Notes: generated by a model from the letters alone, not told the origin. 64,000 nt of DNA from Xiphydria camelus (GCA_963678675.1 OY783191.1:20649111-20713110); one strand, 5' to 3'. Shown: positions 34,775-45,770, counted from the first letter of the stretch. Translations and numbers: made by a program.

Positions 34775-35674
34775 ACAAGGAAACCGTCCGAGGCGGCCGC
34801 TTCCGATCTTGATGAAACTTCGTAAATTTAAAGTTTATCGAAAAATAAGAGACACGTATTTTTTTATAGCTGCCCAATTTTAGTTTAAAGGGGTCAAATA
34901 GACCCCTGAACTTTCACCCCCTTCGAGCTATCTCCGAAACGAAGCTAAATAGATGAAAACTTTAAATGTACGTTGTTTGGTTTTTTTAGTGTAATAAAAT
35001 CCCCTAAACAGATTTTGAATAAACGCATTATTTTTCAAAAAAAAAAAATTTATTTATCTGATTTTTCGAAATTTCGGTTTGGTCATATGGACAAAAATGT
35101 AGGAAATTTTATTACAAATTCAACCATGTATAACAAAATATATTTCCCTCCTACAGTTTTGCAAATTTTTAACTTTTATGTCTGAGCGGGCTACCAATGG
35201 TAGTGACGGGATATAGGTCGGGGGTTATTACTTCTATGTATTTTAAAGCCACTTTTCTTTTATTTATTAAAGTTCAACTTTTTATGGCTCATAATTATGA
35301 CAATAATGGTATTCCGTAAAAAAAGGTTTCATACAAAGTTGTTTCTTACACCAAACACACGTAATAACGGCAATATCGCCACATATGTGGCATCGTGGTT
35401 CCGAGTCCTGTGCATAATAAAATTCTACAGGATATTTAAATTCAGGAGGTCTCCTGAATACATATCCACTCTTGAACCACGAATATTTAATAAAATTAGT
35501 AAACCGTGGCGAAGAAAACTGATTATGAGTAAGGGATTGAAGTTTAAAAATATTATCTCTCGAATGTGCGTGTGTGAAGGTTAATGTCGTAATTGAAAAG
35601 AGTTACAATATCTGAAAACCTCCTTACAAAATTCTTCCACATTCGAAAGCCGTATACGTCTAGCGGAATATTAT
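34775..35674 (-). pseudogene. Inverted copy of the pogo-like transposase 3' end
   Basis: Read on the minus strand from 35674 it begins CCGCTAGACGTATACGG and follows the plus copy at 43051-43420: GFRMWKNFV, WFKSGYVFRRPPEF, CHICGDIAVITC and YHYCHNYEP before the stop near 35287, then the same 3' UTR. Small indels separate the copies. It either forms a long terminal repeat of the element or is a fold-back duplication made during transposition. Confidence 0.78.
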
Positions 35675-35806
35675 CAAAATAAAATGGACAAAAATTGTTC
35701 AGAAATCTTATTAATAAATCCAACCGTTAATTTATTTACATTATTTTTCGTTTGTGTGTAAGTAATTAATTATTCACTCACAGGTTAGATTTGATTGTCT
35801 GAATTT

Positions 35807-36031
35807 TTATAGTTTTTTGTTGGAATCATTTTTTTCTTTACTTTTCTTCTCCGCGTACTGTTTCCTCCAGTACTCCTCACATTCTTGCAGCTCTCGTTCT
35901 ACTTCGGCCATGAATGGTCCTGTTGTGCGGAATGTTAGATCCAGCGATTTCCCGGGAGACGGCAATGGTATGTGCCCACTTTTAAGATCTTCCACGATCT
36001 TCTCAAAAGTTGGTAACTCATTTGAAGCCAT
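35807..36031 (-). CDS. Small acidic/Lys-rich protein of 74 residues, unknown
   Basis: The frame starts ATGGCTTCAAATGAG and reads FEKIVEDLKSGHIPLPSPG, a hydrophobic-turn region, then a charged helix-like segment (AEVERELQECEEYWRKQYAEKKSKEK). The codon use and composition look protein-like, unlike the chance frames around it. It lies between the inverted 3' copy and the transposase promoter region, divergent from the transposase. It could be element cargo, a captured host exon, or a remnant; no family was recognised. An in-frame non-ATG extension upstream runs into the 180-bp repeat and seems unlikely. Confidence 0.45.
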   Translation of the reverse strand: MASNELPTFEKIVEDLKSGHIPLPSPGKSLDLTFRTTGPFMAEVERELQECEEYWRKQYAEKKSKEKNDSNKKL

Positions 36032-36090
36032 CACTGGAATGATGGACGCAGACAATGAAACTGAAGCTCTTTGCTTCTCGGCCCTGTATA

Positions 36091-36462
36091 TATACACCTC
36101 GAAAATGCCGTAAACAACATTCCTGGTATTTGTCAGGTTGCCTTATATGGCCCCGGTGATGAGAAAGAGGGAGTTTAGTTCTTTGGACAAGCTTTATTAT
36201 TAGTTGGCTCTGTGCCCATGCAAAAATGTTTTCGTACGCGCTCTCGAGTTTCGTACGCGGACTCCGAGAATATACACCTCGAACATATTGACGCTCTTGG
36301 AAATGCCGTAAACAACATTCCTGGTATTTGTCGGGTTGCCTTAAATGGCTCCGGTGATGAGAAAGAGGGAGTTTAGTTCTTTGGACAAGCTTTATTGTTA
36401 GTTGGCTGGTTAGTAGAAAATATTTTCGCACGAGCTCTCGAGTTTCGTACGCGGACTCCGAG
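36091..36462. repeat. Two tandem units (about 180 and 192 bp) upstream of pogo gene
   Basis: Both units run from TATACACCTCGAA through GCCGTAAACAACATTCCTGG to CGTACGCGGACTCCGAG. The second has a short extra stretch near its start. They lie between the divergent 35807-36031 frame and the pogo-like transposase, where a shared promoter could sit; CATTATATATAAGG near 36534 could be a TATA box (inference). Confidence 0.7.
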
Positions 36463-37613
36463 GATGATGGCCCCTTTTTGGGAAGTCGGACCTCCCACCC
36501 ACTCCAGTCTGTTTCGCTCTTGTGAGGCGACTTCATTATATATAAGGAAGCGAAAGAGAAAGCTTTTTAGTCTGAATATTCAGTTTCTATGGTGCACAGC
36601 AGTTCATATTATTATTATGGCAATTATAAATTCGATCAATGTGTTAACTTTATTGGTGGCCGTTTTCAATGTACCAAATGGAAGAGAAACTCCAATGAAT
36701 AGTGCAGAAGTGCAATTGAAAGATTTATTACAAAATATTATTATACGTAGCATGGAGGATTCATCATTTCGAGTCGAACATGAAAATAAATTAGAATTTG
36801 AAGAGATTCAATCGAGGATAGTGAAATGCACGCTGTTAATACTGACTGGCTGGAATCGGATGTCGAGTATGTTCCTGACGTAGAAACCTGTATACCTGCA
36901 GAACCATTTCCCTGTACACCCGATGAAGAAGCGGTTAGCTTTGAATATAAACAAAGTGCCGTAGATTACTGGAACAGTGGAAAGAAAAGACGTCGAACCG
37001 TAGCAGCAGTTCAACATCAGTTTAGAAAAGTCAAATCTGATAGACAATTACGAAAATGGGCTGCACAAGTAGGAGAGGGGGGTACTCAAAATGATAAATT
37101 AATACGCATAGCGCAATATACTTTTGATAAATTTGTAGAAGCTAGTAGATTGAAAATAATAGTACATGATGTAGACCTTAACCCTCTGACGCTAAACTCT
37201 TAGCAATCCCTGTCGCGTGAGCTGGAGAAAGGGAACAGCCAATCGCGCGCGGTCGCTTTATGTGTTAGTGACTGACGTCACGGAAATGGCCCCCCACTCT
37301 CATTCAGCCAGGCTCGTAATTAGGGGCCTGCTCACTCATACCGTGCTCACTCGCACTCACGGGATTTCGCGCGACGGCACGGCAATGAAATAGGGGCCCC
37401 ATACATGGTACGATTCGTTGCCTCGATCCGTCGTTTCAAACTGATTGAAACGACGAATCGATAGTGTATGTCAACATAGTTAATGATTTACTTACAATTA
37501 GTCGAAGACTACTTCATTGTCACTATTAAAAAAATGGCTTATTTAAATCACACCGCAGCACAGTGGGACCAAATCCCGAAAAGCTGGCCAAAATTCGAAA
37601 ACGTGTATAATCG

Positions 37614-38009
37614 AGGTGAAATTGAGTACTCGGGTGTTTTTGGGGTCGCTGATTACGAATCCAAAGTCAAAATATCGAAAAACAATATGGCGGATCCAAT
37701 ATGGTGGAAAGGTTCCTCAAAAATTGATCGAATCTGGGTGAAATTGAGTACTTGGGGGTTTTTGGGGTCGCTGATTACGAATCCAAAGTCAAAATATCTG
37801 GGTGAAATTGAGTACTTGGGGGTTTTTGGGGTCGCTGATTACGAATCCAAAGTCAAAATATCGAAAAACAATATGGCGGATCCAATATGGTGGAAAGGTT
37901 CCTCAAAAATTGATCGAATCTGGGTGAAATTGAGTACTTGGGGGTTTTTGGGGTCGCTGATTACGAATCCAGTCAACATTTTTAAAAACAATATGGCGGA
38001 TCCAATAGA
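37614..38009 (+). repeat. Subterminal tandem repeat of the Transib
   Basis: Four copies of GGGGTCGCTGATTACGAATCC begin at about 37644, 37767, 37829 and 37952. Long units (about 122 bp, including CAATATGGCGGATCCAATA) alternate with a shortened one. A plus-strand open frame through here is a repeat artefact. Confidence 0.8.
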
Positions 38010-38160
38010 TATAGTGTGTTTCAAAATGTTTGTGCTTAAAGGCAAACTAATGTTACACATCTTAAATTTGAAGTATAATATACAGGGTGGGATATAAAGT
38101 TCCGAATAGTAGTATTATTCTAAAACTACAAATTTTGGAAATTGGCTTTTCTGTATAGAG

Positions 38161-38196
38161 GAGAGTGGGACCGATTTCACAATTACTGGCCAAAAT
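38161..38196 (+). promoter_or_regulatory. Third RSS-like end motif inside the Transib
   Basis: GAGAGTGGGACCGAT is followed by GGCCAAAAT with the same 23-bp spacing as the real ends: heptamer-like GAGAGTG 38161-38167, spacer 38168-38190, CAAAAT from 38191. The heptamer has lost its leading CAC. It may be a decayed former left end, with 37559 added by a later event. Confidence 0.6.
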
Positions 38197-38476
38197 TTTG
38201 TAACTTTCAGAATCAAACGATAATATAGTCCCAATTAATAGAAAAATTCTTTTAAAAAATTGTGAACAACATGTAATAGGTTTAGGGGGTGCAAATATGG
38301 AGAAATTTAATTGAATTATAATAAAAGAGCATATATATGGTTAACATATAATGTAATTACTTTATTTATAAACTAATTTAAATAGAACATTTTCAAAATT
38401 AATCTTGTAAATTATTTCAAAAAAGTATCACATAACAAGTGGCGGTACAATGAACGAAAATCCCTCCCAAAAAATG

Positions 38477-41413
38477 TTAGAACTCGTCGTCATCGGAGGT
38501 TTCTGTTTCGGTTGCACTTTCTAAAGATGATGCTGCGGGGAAACTTTCTGTGGTAATGTCACAGTAAACGTCTGGCTCCAAAAGTAGTTCTAGTACAGCA
38601 GGATCCATGGGGCCACTTAGTTTTCCAGGTAATTTTCTTAAACTGCTTATGTATGGATCGGATGATACTAAGAGACAGTGAAGAAGGTCTTCATTTGTGG
38701 CTTCTCTGGATACTTTTCTAGTATGGCCTCTTCTATACGCTTTCAAGTCTTTATTCCTACATTCTTGAGCCTCTTCCGAAAATTGGCCTATAGGCAGGAC
38801 AGCACACTGTATAATGTCAGCACCATGCACCAGAATTTTGTGAACGCTGGCTGGCATATAATACCAGTCATATTCCCACACGTATATTCTGGCCGTATCT
38901 ATAGCATATGTTTTAAATTTGTCTACATGTATATTGTGCCCTGATGATAATGCTTGCAAAATTGTCCTTGCTCTTTTTAGCAACTCTAAGTTCAACCCGG
39001 TAATTTCCGATGACTTTTCTGCCGAATTGAAAAATCGTCGGGCAGTGTTGCCATCATTCGATGTACCGCTTCCCCCAGGTCTCACTTTGTCAATCAGAAG
39101 TCCCATTTCCTCCCGAAATCTTTTTTGGATGAGTTCTTTCTTTTTTTGTAGTAAAGACATATTTTCTCCGCGAGCTTGCCACTTTTTAAAATCTAGCCTA
39201 TAGGCAATGTGCAAAAAGCACTCTACAAACCGAATCCATGCATGGAGTGTAGAGAGCCCGAATTTAAAGGTTTCTGGATCAGCTGATTTCTTCAGAGCCT
39301 CGTCAATATCATTCATTTGCTTCGGAGATGCCTTACAAACGTAGCAGATTTGGGCAGAATGTGTCGAAGTGGCTGCGTTACAGATCTTTCCATCGACCAT
39401 TGTTAGAGACAGAATATGGGTGATAGAAAATTCTTTGTCTTCGATCTTTGTTTTGAACGGAATTAGGTTTTGAATTTGTTGTTCAACACGATGAATTTCT
39501 TCCTGAGACAATGCAGTTGTTTCCTTTTTAAATTGAAATTTAATGGGTCTGCAATAACGTACTGACGATGGCCGGGGATTTTGCCAAATGATTAATTTAG
39601 TGCCATCAATCTTATTAGCATATAGCTGTAAAGGCACAAGGGATGTCATAAAAATATCTGTGTCCGTGCTTCCGTCAGTCAATCTTTGTTTATATTCACT
39701 ATGTCCAGTGGACCCGTCACACCCCCACTTTGATATTAATGTAAGATTAGATGATATTTCTTCTACAGAAATCGTACGCAGAACTAAATCTTGTGTTAAA
39801 AGAATTCTTTGCAGAGTCAAATCAAGAAGAGCTTGCAAATTGACTTCAGCACTTAATTCAGAAACTATCACATCTTCTTTTGAAGGATAGCACAGCTCTT
39901 TTGCTTTTTCTATTTTCTTGTAGCTAGGATATATGTCTGCATTTTTTTCTTTATTCAATAAACGTATATTTGCGTATTGCCTCTTCGTTAGTTTTGTGTC
40001 CACAATCAACGACACGGCTTCATCAGGAGTGACTTTTATGGGGTCTACTTTAGAACCCATCCACGCCTTTCTAATCTTTGAAGCTGTAGTAGGAGAAGAT
40101 TCCACAACTTCTTGTACCAATTTCGCAGCGTCGTGCTTTCCTTCCGATCTTAATAGCGAACCCACTGCATAGGAAAGCTTTCCGGGGCTTGAAGCCATGA
40201 TTAGTTCCTTTGTTTTCCTTCGCTTGCTGCGTTCACTACTTCCTTGAAAATGAAGTGAAGGCCGACCGACCCCTGATGACGTAGCTGCACAGGGCGTGGA
40301 GGTTTGCTCAAAAAGTTCCGTGGTTTTGAATAGTAAAACGTCACCTTTAAAACGAAAGGATTAATTGTATAATTTTATCCTTATTAATTTAAGTAAATAT
40401 AGTGGAATCAATCTAAATTTCGTACAAAAAGTTGGGCTTCAGGGCATGAAAATTACACCAATCGATAGCTGGAGGTCCCAATATTGACATATCAAAATGT
40501 ATCATCTGCCAATTCCCGGGGAAATTTATAATTAATTAAAGACTATCGAAGTTTTGGCCCTAAGCCACTTTAATCATTCATTTCTCCTATATTATTAACT
40601 CGAAAAAAAAATGAAGCTACTAATTTGTAGCGGGGAAAATTTACTATAACATTGATGCGAGAACCTACATGACAAAATGCACGGTTAATTTATAATAATT
40701 TTTTGAAAGTCCCGGTGTACGAAAAAAAAATAAGCTACGCATGGCGCGTATTACGTGGTCACCATGGGAACAGCTGATTGCTTGGCGAAACATGCTCAGA
40801 AATTACATTCGTACACCGGGACTTTCAAAAAATTATTACAAATTAACTGTACATTTTGTTATGTAGGTTCTCTCATCAATTTTATAGTACATTTTCCCCG
40901 CTACAAATTAGTAGCTTCATTTTTTTGGATTGAGTAAATAATATAGGAGAAATGAATGATTAAAGTGGCTTAGGGCCAAAACTTCGATAGTTTTTAATTA
41001 GTTATAAATTTTCCCGGGAATTGACAGATGATACATTTTGATATGTTAATATTGAGACCTCCAGCTATCGATTGGTCTAATTTTCATGCCCTGAAGCCCA
41101 ACTTCTTGTACACCATATATCCAATGTCTAGATTGATTCCACTAATATATATAATAGAGAGAAAGGATTAATTGTATAATTTTATCCTTATTAATTTAAG
41201 TAAATACATACCTTCCAACCAAGCTTTGTTGTCTTTTAGAAACCGGTCTTTAGTACGATTACACCTGGTCCATTTTGAAACAAGTTGATTACAAAATCTG
41301 CTCAAATTCAGAATTATCTCTTGCCTATGTTCTTCAACAATTTCATCTCCGAAAGAATTTATTATCGTGTTCTCAAATTCTTTCGCTTTTTGTTTATAAG
41401 AAATACTAGACAT
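38477..41413 (-). CDS. Transib (RAG1-related) transposase, two exons, 689 codons
   Basis: Exon 1 is 41413-41212 (67 codons, ending KAWLE), donor GTATGT, acceptor TTTTAAAG, exon 2 40344-38477. The frame holds across the splice and to the stop, with no break seen. In the 689-residue product, Asp 277 (WGCDGSTGHSEYK), Asp 385 (LTMVDGKICN) and Glu 591 (IGQFSEEAQECRNK) fit the RAG1 triad. Cys 401/404 (CYVC) and His 569/574 (HKILVH) fit the RAG1 zinc site, and SNDGNTARRFF resembles the RAG1 NGNFAR region. A basic stretch SKRRKTK near residue 106 may be a nuclear signal. The protein would bind the CACAGTG ends and cut by hairpin formation, as known for the family. The intron holds a foldback. Activity is not proven. 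Confidence 0.9.
40354..41206. repeat. Foldback in the Transib intron with 46-bp direct repeats
   Basis: A 46-bp sequence (GAAAGGATTAATTG... AAGTAAATA) occurs at 40354-40399 and 41161-41206. Between them is a palindrome, 40402-41142, starting GTGGAATCAATCTAAA and ending in the mirror, with a centre near 40770. With one direct copy and no foldback the intron would be about 60 nt. The foldback itself is non-coding. Confidence 0.85.
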
Positions 41414-43884
41414 CAGTTGCCAAGCATTAAATAATTCGAGGCATGTATAAGAGACTCTTCCATCTGAAAGATGAAAACACCATACGATATGGACATGTTA
41501 AATTAGAGAGAGTGAGGGTTGATTTTTTAAAGATTATTTTGACGTTTTTTTATTACGAAAAAGTGAGTTACAGTGATTAGGTGTAGGTTTGTAGATACGC
41601 GTTAATAATTATACAGAAACAATGAGGTATTACAAAGTAAATCCAAATTTGAATAAAATCTGAAGTGACATGCTCAAGTAAAAAAATATCTACCACAAAA
41701 AGGGGCAAAAACGGGCAGAAAAGTATTGTCATTAGATACAACAAATCTTTAGCTACATTTTAGTTAAAAGAACAAAGCTGGAACACGCTGGAAATGTTAC
41801 TTTAACTCTAGTTGAAATTAAAATTTAACTTCTTCGAAACTAATTTTTCATGTTAACTTTAATGTGTGATTTCTACTCAATTAAATGGCTAAATTGCTTA
41901 TATTTATATATCAAAATGAAGTACTTACGCTGAATAATATCCTCCATATCGCACTTTATCATTCACTTTAACACAAAGTCTGTAAAAACTGTTTGAATCG
42001 GACACCATTCGGCTTACGATTTGACGCTAGAAGAACGCTTCGTACAACTTGTCACTTCAATTGCATGAAAGAGACTATTATTGAGGGTAAACCTGTACAT
42101 TACTGATTACATCGTTGCATTCGGATATTCAGCTACGCATTATGACTCATTCTGAAGGAATTTTAATGACTTTAAAATTTGCTATTTTGGCCGCCGAGTA
42201 ACGGATCGGTCCCACTGTGCGCAGGTAACTTTTAACGTTTCGTCGGTGCCTAGCGACCATACGGGTTGCGACGGCCCTGTCACTCTCTCCCCACTACACT
42301 AAGGTCTCACGCTTGACTCTGCCCCGCGCAGTGGTGGGGAATCGAGCTTTGCCGTCAGAGGGTTAAACGATGGGCTTTACAAGCAAAAGAAGTAGAGATT
42401 CTTCCAAACTTTAAAGCAAGTGAAAAATGGTTGAGGTCATTCAAGAGAGCATATCGAATTGTCTCTCGAAAGATCACAAAGTTTGTAACGAGAAAAAACG
42501 TTCAGGGTGAGGAAAGTTTGAAACTACGAAGCCAAGCCTTCGTAGAACAAGTGAAGCCACTCATTACACAATATGGACCAGAAAATGTATTTAACTCTGA
42601 TCACACACAGAGTGGATTTAATTTAGAAATACATTCTGGCCGAACTTTGGCTACATCGGGGCAAAAAAAAATTGAAGCTGTGGTACAATCAATATCTTCT
42701 ACAACCCATAGCTATACTATACAACCCACCATATCTGCTGATGGAAAACTACTGTCGCCTCTTTATGTGGTATTAAAAGAGGCTAGTGGGCAATTGGGAG
42801 AAAGAGTGCAACAAACCGTGTTTAGGCCGCCAAATGTATACTACATGGCTTCGAAATCTGGGAAATTTACAACCGATCTCATGAAAACATGGCTGCAAGA
42901 AGTTTACTTCCCTCACACTGGACCTACAAGCGTCTTACTGCTGGACTCTTGGAGTGGACAATGTGAGCGAAGTGTTCGAGAAGCTACACCAGAAGATAAG
43001 ACAATAATATTAATGACGATTCCAGAAGGCACCGCCGGACTAATTCAACCGCTAGACGTATACGGCTTTCGAATGTGGAAGAATTTTGTAAGGTTTTCAG
43101 ATATTGTAACTCTTTTCAATTACGACATTAATCTTCATTCGAGAGATAATATTTTAATACTTCAATCCCTTACTCATAATCAGTTTTCTTCGCCACGGTT
43201 TACTAACTTTATTAAATATTCGTGGTTCAAGAGTGGATATGTATTCAGGAGACCTCCTGAATTTAAACATCCTGTAGAATTTTGTTATGCACAGGACTCG
43301 GAACCACGATGCCACATATGTGGCGATATTGCCGTTATTACGTGTGCTTGGTGTAAGAAACAACTTTGTATGAAACATTTTTTTACGGAATACCATTATT
43401 GTCATAATTATGAGCCATAAACAGTTGAACTTTAATAAATAAAAGAAAAGTGGCATTAAAATACATAGAAGTAATAACCCCCGACCTATCCCGTCACTAC
43501 CATTGGTAGCCCGCTCAGATATAAAAGTTAAAAATTTGCAAAACTGTAGGAGGGGAATATATTTTGTCATACATGGTTGAATTTGTAATAAAATTTCCTA
43601 CATTTTTGTCCATATGACCAAACCGAAATTTCGAAAAATCAGATAAAAATTTTTTTTTGAATAATAATGCGTTTTTTCAAAATCTGTTTAGGGGATTTTA
43701 TTACATTAAAAAAACCAAACAAAACGTACATTGAAAGTTTTCATCTATCTAGTTTGGGGTCCATTTGACCCCTTTAAACTAAAAGTGGGCAGCTATAAAA
43801 AAATACGTGTCTTATTTTTCGATAAACTTTAAATTTACGAAGTTTCATCAAGATCAGAAGCGGCCGCCTCGGACGGTTTCCTTG

Positions 43885-44030
43885 TAAGGTGCTAATAGTT
43901 AATGCCCCACCCTGCATATTGCGGTGATACTGATTGCTAAGGATCGACAATCAGAATTCCGACCATCGTTTGTACCGGATATACTGGTGTGTTTAACCCT
44001 TTCAGTCACGATTTATGAAAACTTAAGGAA
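43885..44030. repeat. Short LTR-like tail and TTAA end
   Basis: 43920-43985 (GCGGTGATACTGATTGC, GAATTCCGACCATCG) is related to the end of the LTR-like element at 46250-46309 and to 56480-56535 and 58005-58050. TTAACCCTTTCAGTCACG at 43994 looks like another TTAA-type end with no partner found. Confidence 0.45.
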
Positions 44031-44844
44031 AATTTTTGTTTAATTTGTACTTCAGGCGACATCTAGTGGCTTAAATATATATCATTGCATTACAGTATAC
44101 GCCATTACCGAAAGCCGTTAAAAAGATTAAGAGCTAGTTAGCGCTGTAATGTAAAATCTCTGTAAAAAAAAGGCGGCATGTTCATTCAGTGCCAAAAAAT
44201 TGATACGTAAAATACTCTCCAAAAAAGATTAGAAATCAATTAAGATCGCCATGTTCAAGATTTATGTATAAAAAATATAAGGCATCATTTGAAAGGAAAA
44301 TTATTGTAAATCAAAAGTTACTAAAAAATTCGACAAAAAATTTATAAAAAAATGTTCATAAAAAAGAACGTCGCGTTTAAGTTTTCATATTTTTTCCACT
44401 ATATACTTGTTTGGGAGCCGTGCGATCGATGCTAGATCTCCGCAGGGTCGTAAATCCCGCAGACACTCGTTCGTGACACGGCTACTGACCAAACATACCG
44501 CAAGGCGGATTTTGAGGTTCCACGGTGATTGATTTCGAACGCGTGGTGAGAAGGAGTTAAACTGGGCGGTTAATTGAATGATTCGACACTGCACTCACTA
44601 TATTACTATTAATAGGTATATTCGAATTAAAGAGATGCAGGTGATGATTAACCGTGGTTTACAATTAACTGTTCCGAATGCACTGTATACGATACACTAC
44701 ACTAGTGTGCCTTGGTTGGCAAGTTAACTGATTTGTCACTTAAGTATAACGGATATACACTTAGGTGATTTGAATGATAAGTTGAAGGACTTACAACCAG
44801 TATGCGCTGGATAGACTGGCTGACTGAGGCACATTTGCACATTG

Positions 44845-44848
<4 letters not shown>

Positions 44849-44888
<40 letters not shown>

Positions 44889-45770
44889 AAGAACGGACGA
44901 GGAGGGGAATCTTCCGAAGACACCCAAGATGTTGGTAGGGTAGTGTCGGATTTTTACCGACTAAACCCCTCCTCGAGGTTACCAACCCATGGGGTTATAA
45001 ACCATGTAGAAGACGAGAGATGGCGGAGAGGGGATAATTAATAAGGGGCCCAACAACTAGATGGGGCCGAAGGCGCGAATGGCGCGGCAGCGAGGCTAGG
45101 GGGAACGGTTGAGGTTAAGTGACGAAATTAAAATGAATTATCTATTTAATAAGAATACAGGGCCTACGGACTTTGTCCTTGGTTCTGCTTGAAAAGTTGC
45201 TAAGTGCCTTGATAGAGGGGTTTTTATGGGACTTGACGGAGTTACGAAGGTTATTTGCGTACTTTAAAGCGGCTGTATCGAGGGAAGGAAGATTGGTTTC
45301 ACGGAGCATCTGGGTGTTCCTAATGAACCAAGGGAAATTTAGAGAACTTCTGAGGAGCCTCATGTAAGTACGGTGAAGTCTAGCTAGTGTCCTGGGCGAG
45401 GCCGATCCCCAAACGGGAATGGCATAAGAGCAAATGCTCCTAATTAGCGCGTTGAAGGCTCGGACCTTGGTAACCTGAGAAATATTTCTGTTATTGAAGA
45501 ATGGTTTAAGGGAGACGTACGCACCGATAGCTTTGCCGCGCACGGAAGAGATCTGCTTAGTCCAGTTTAATTTTCTGTCAAAAGTAACCCCTAAGTATTT
45601 GACAGAGTTACTCCACGGAATGCGGTGTTTGTTAACAGATAGGGGGTCCGGAGGGATATTACGGCGAGAGAAGAAGATTGCCTCTGACTTGGCTTCGTTG
45701 AGGGAGAAGCCCCACATATGATACCAGTCGAGGAGTACGGGAAGGCATTGAAGAAGATGCATTCGGTAGC
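44849..45770 (-). mobile_element. Non-LTR retrotransposon copy B (3' fragment)
   Basis: A 39-bp T tract (44849-44887) is the poly-A tail; next come the 3' UTR inverted repeat (44898-44907 with 44966-44975) and the C-terminal part of ORF2. The copy is truncated near 45770, typical of incomplete reverse transcription. Confidence 0.85.
45142..45770 (-). pseudogene. ORF2 reverse transcriptase C-terminus, copy B
   Basis: The frame aligns with the end of ORF2 in copies A and C: WYHMWGFSLNEAKSEAIFFS, YLGV(T/I)FDRKLNW, RAFNALIRSICSYAIPVWGS and the ending RRPCILIK. The catalytic YADD box lies upstream of the truncation and is missing. Confidence 0.88.

Larger units (their letters stand above)
37559..42219 (-). 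mobile_element. Transib element with RSS-like ends
   Basis: It is flanked by a 5-bp CGCAG duplication (37554-37558, 42220-42224). Both ends start CACAGTGGGACC (heptamer CACAGTG) and have CAAAAT starting exactly 23 bp after the heptamer (37589 and, mirrored, 42189). Five-bp GC-rich duplications and CAC(A/T)(A/G)TG ends are hallmarks of Transib, the superfamily that gave rise to RAG1; CACAGTG is also the V(D)J signal heptamer. The left end has 3-4 tandem copies of a unit with GGTGAAATTGAGTAC (37614-38009). The transposase gene is 38477-41413. Confidence 0.92.
37182..42362. mobile_element. TTAA-flanked element inside the pogo gene, carrying Transib
   Basis: TTAA 37178-37181 is followed by CCCTCTGACG; the mirror of that 10-mer precedes TTAA 42363-42366. 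Without the Transib (and one CGCAG) it is about 515 bp, with no transposase, hence a piggyBac-type MITE. It contains a GTGACTGACGTCAC palindrome near 37267. Confidence 0.8.
36617..43420 (+). pseudogene. Pogo/Tigger-like transposase split by a TTAA element
   Basis: The N-terminal part (36617-37177) includes a CENP-B/Tc5-like DNA-binding region (FEYKQSAVDYWNSGKKR, QHQFRKVKSDRQLRKWAAQV). One base seems missing near 36810, shifting frame. At 37178-37181 a TTAA element interrupts the gene; across a single TTAA the reading continues in frame (VHDVDL then KRWALQAKEVEIL) from 42367. The C-part has VFNSDHTQSGF, VLLLDSWSG and IQPLDVYGF, giving an Asp triad with 36 residues between the last two. It ends with a cysteine-rich tail (CHICGDIAVITCAWC, LCMKHFF), uncommon for pogo. 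Catalytic regions look sound; the frameshift and insertion inactivate it. Confidence 0.82.
34775..43884 (+). mobile_element. Pogo/Tigger-like element with nested insertions
   Basis: The outer ends are inverted: CAAGGAAACCGTCCGAGG at 34775 and its mirror ending at 43884, with similarity continuing outward through GCACCTTA. The left arm (to about 35674) is an inverted copy of the 3' part of the transposase gene (about 43051-43884), so the inverted repeat is about 0.85 kb. The transposase gene runs 36617-43420 and is split by a TTAA element carrying a Transib. Confidence 0.75.

Noticed and set aside
37483..38097. 204-codon plus-strand frame at the Transib left end
   Set aside because: It covers the TTAA-element edge, the Transib tip and the subterminal array; a repeat artefact.
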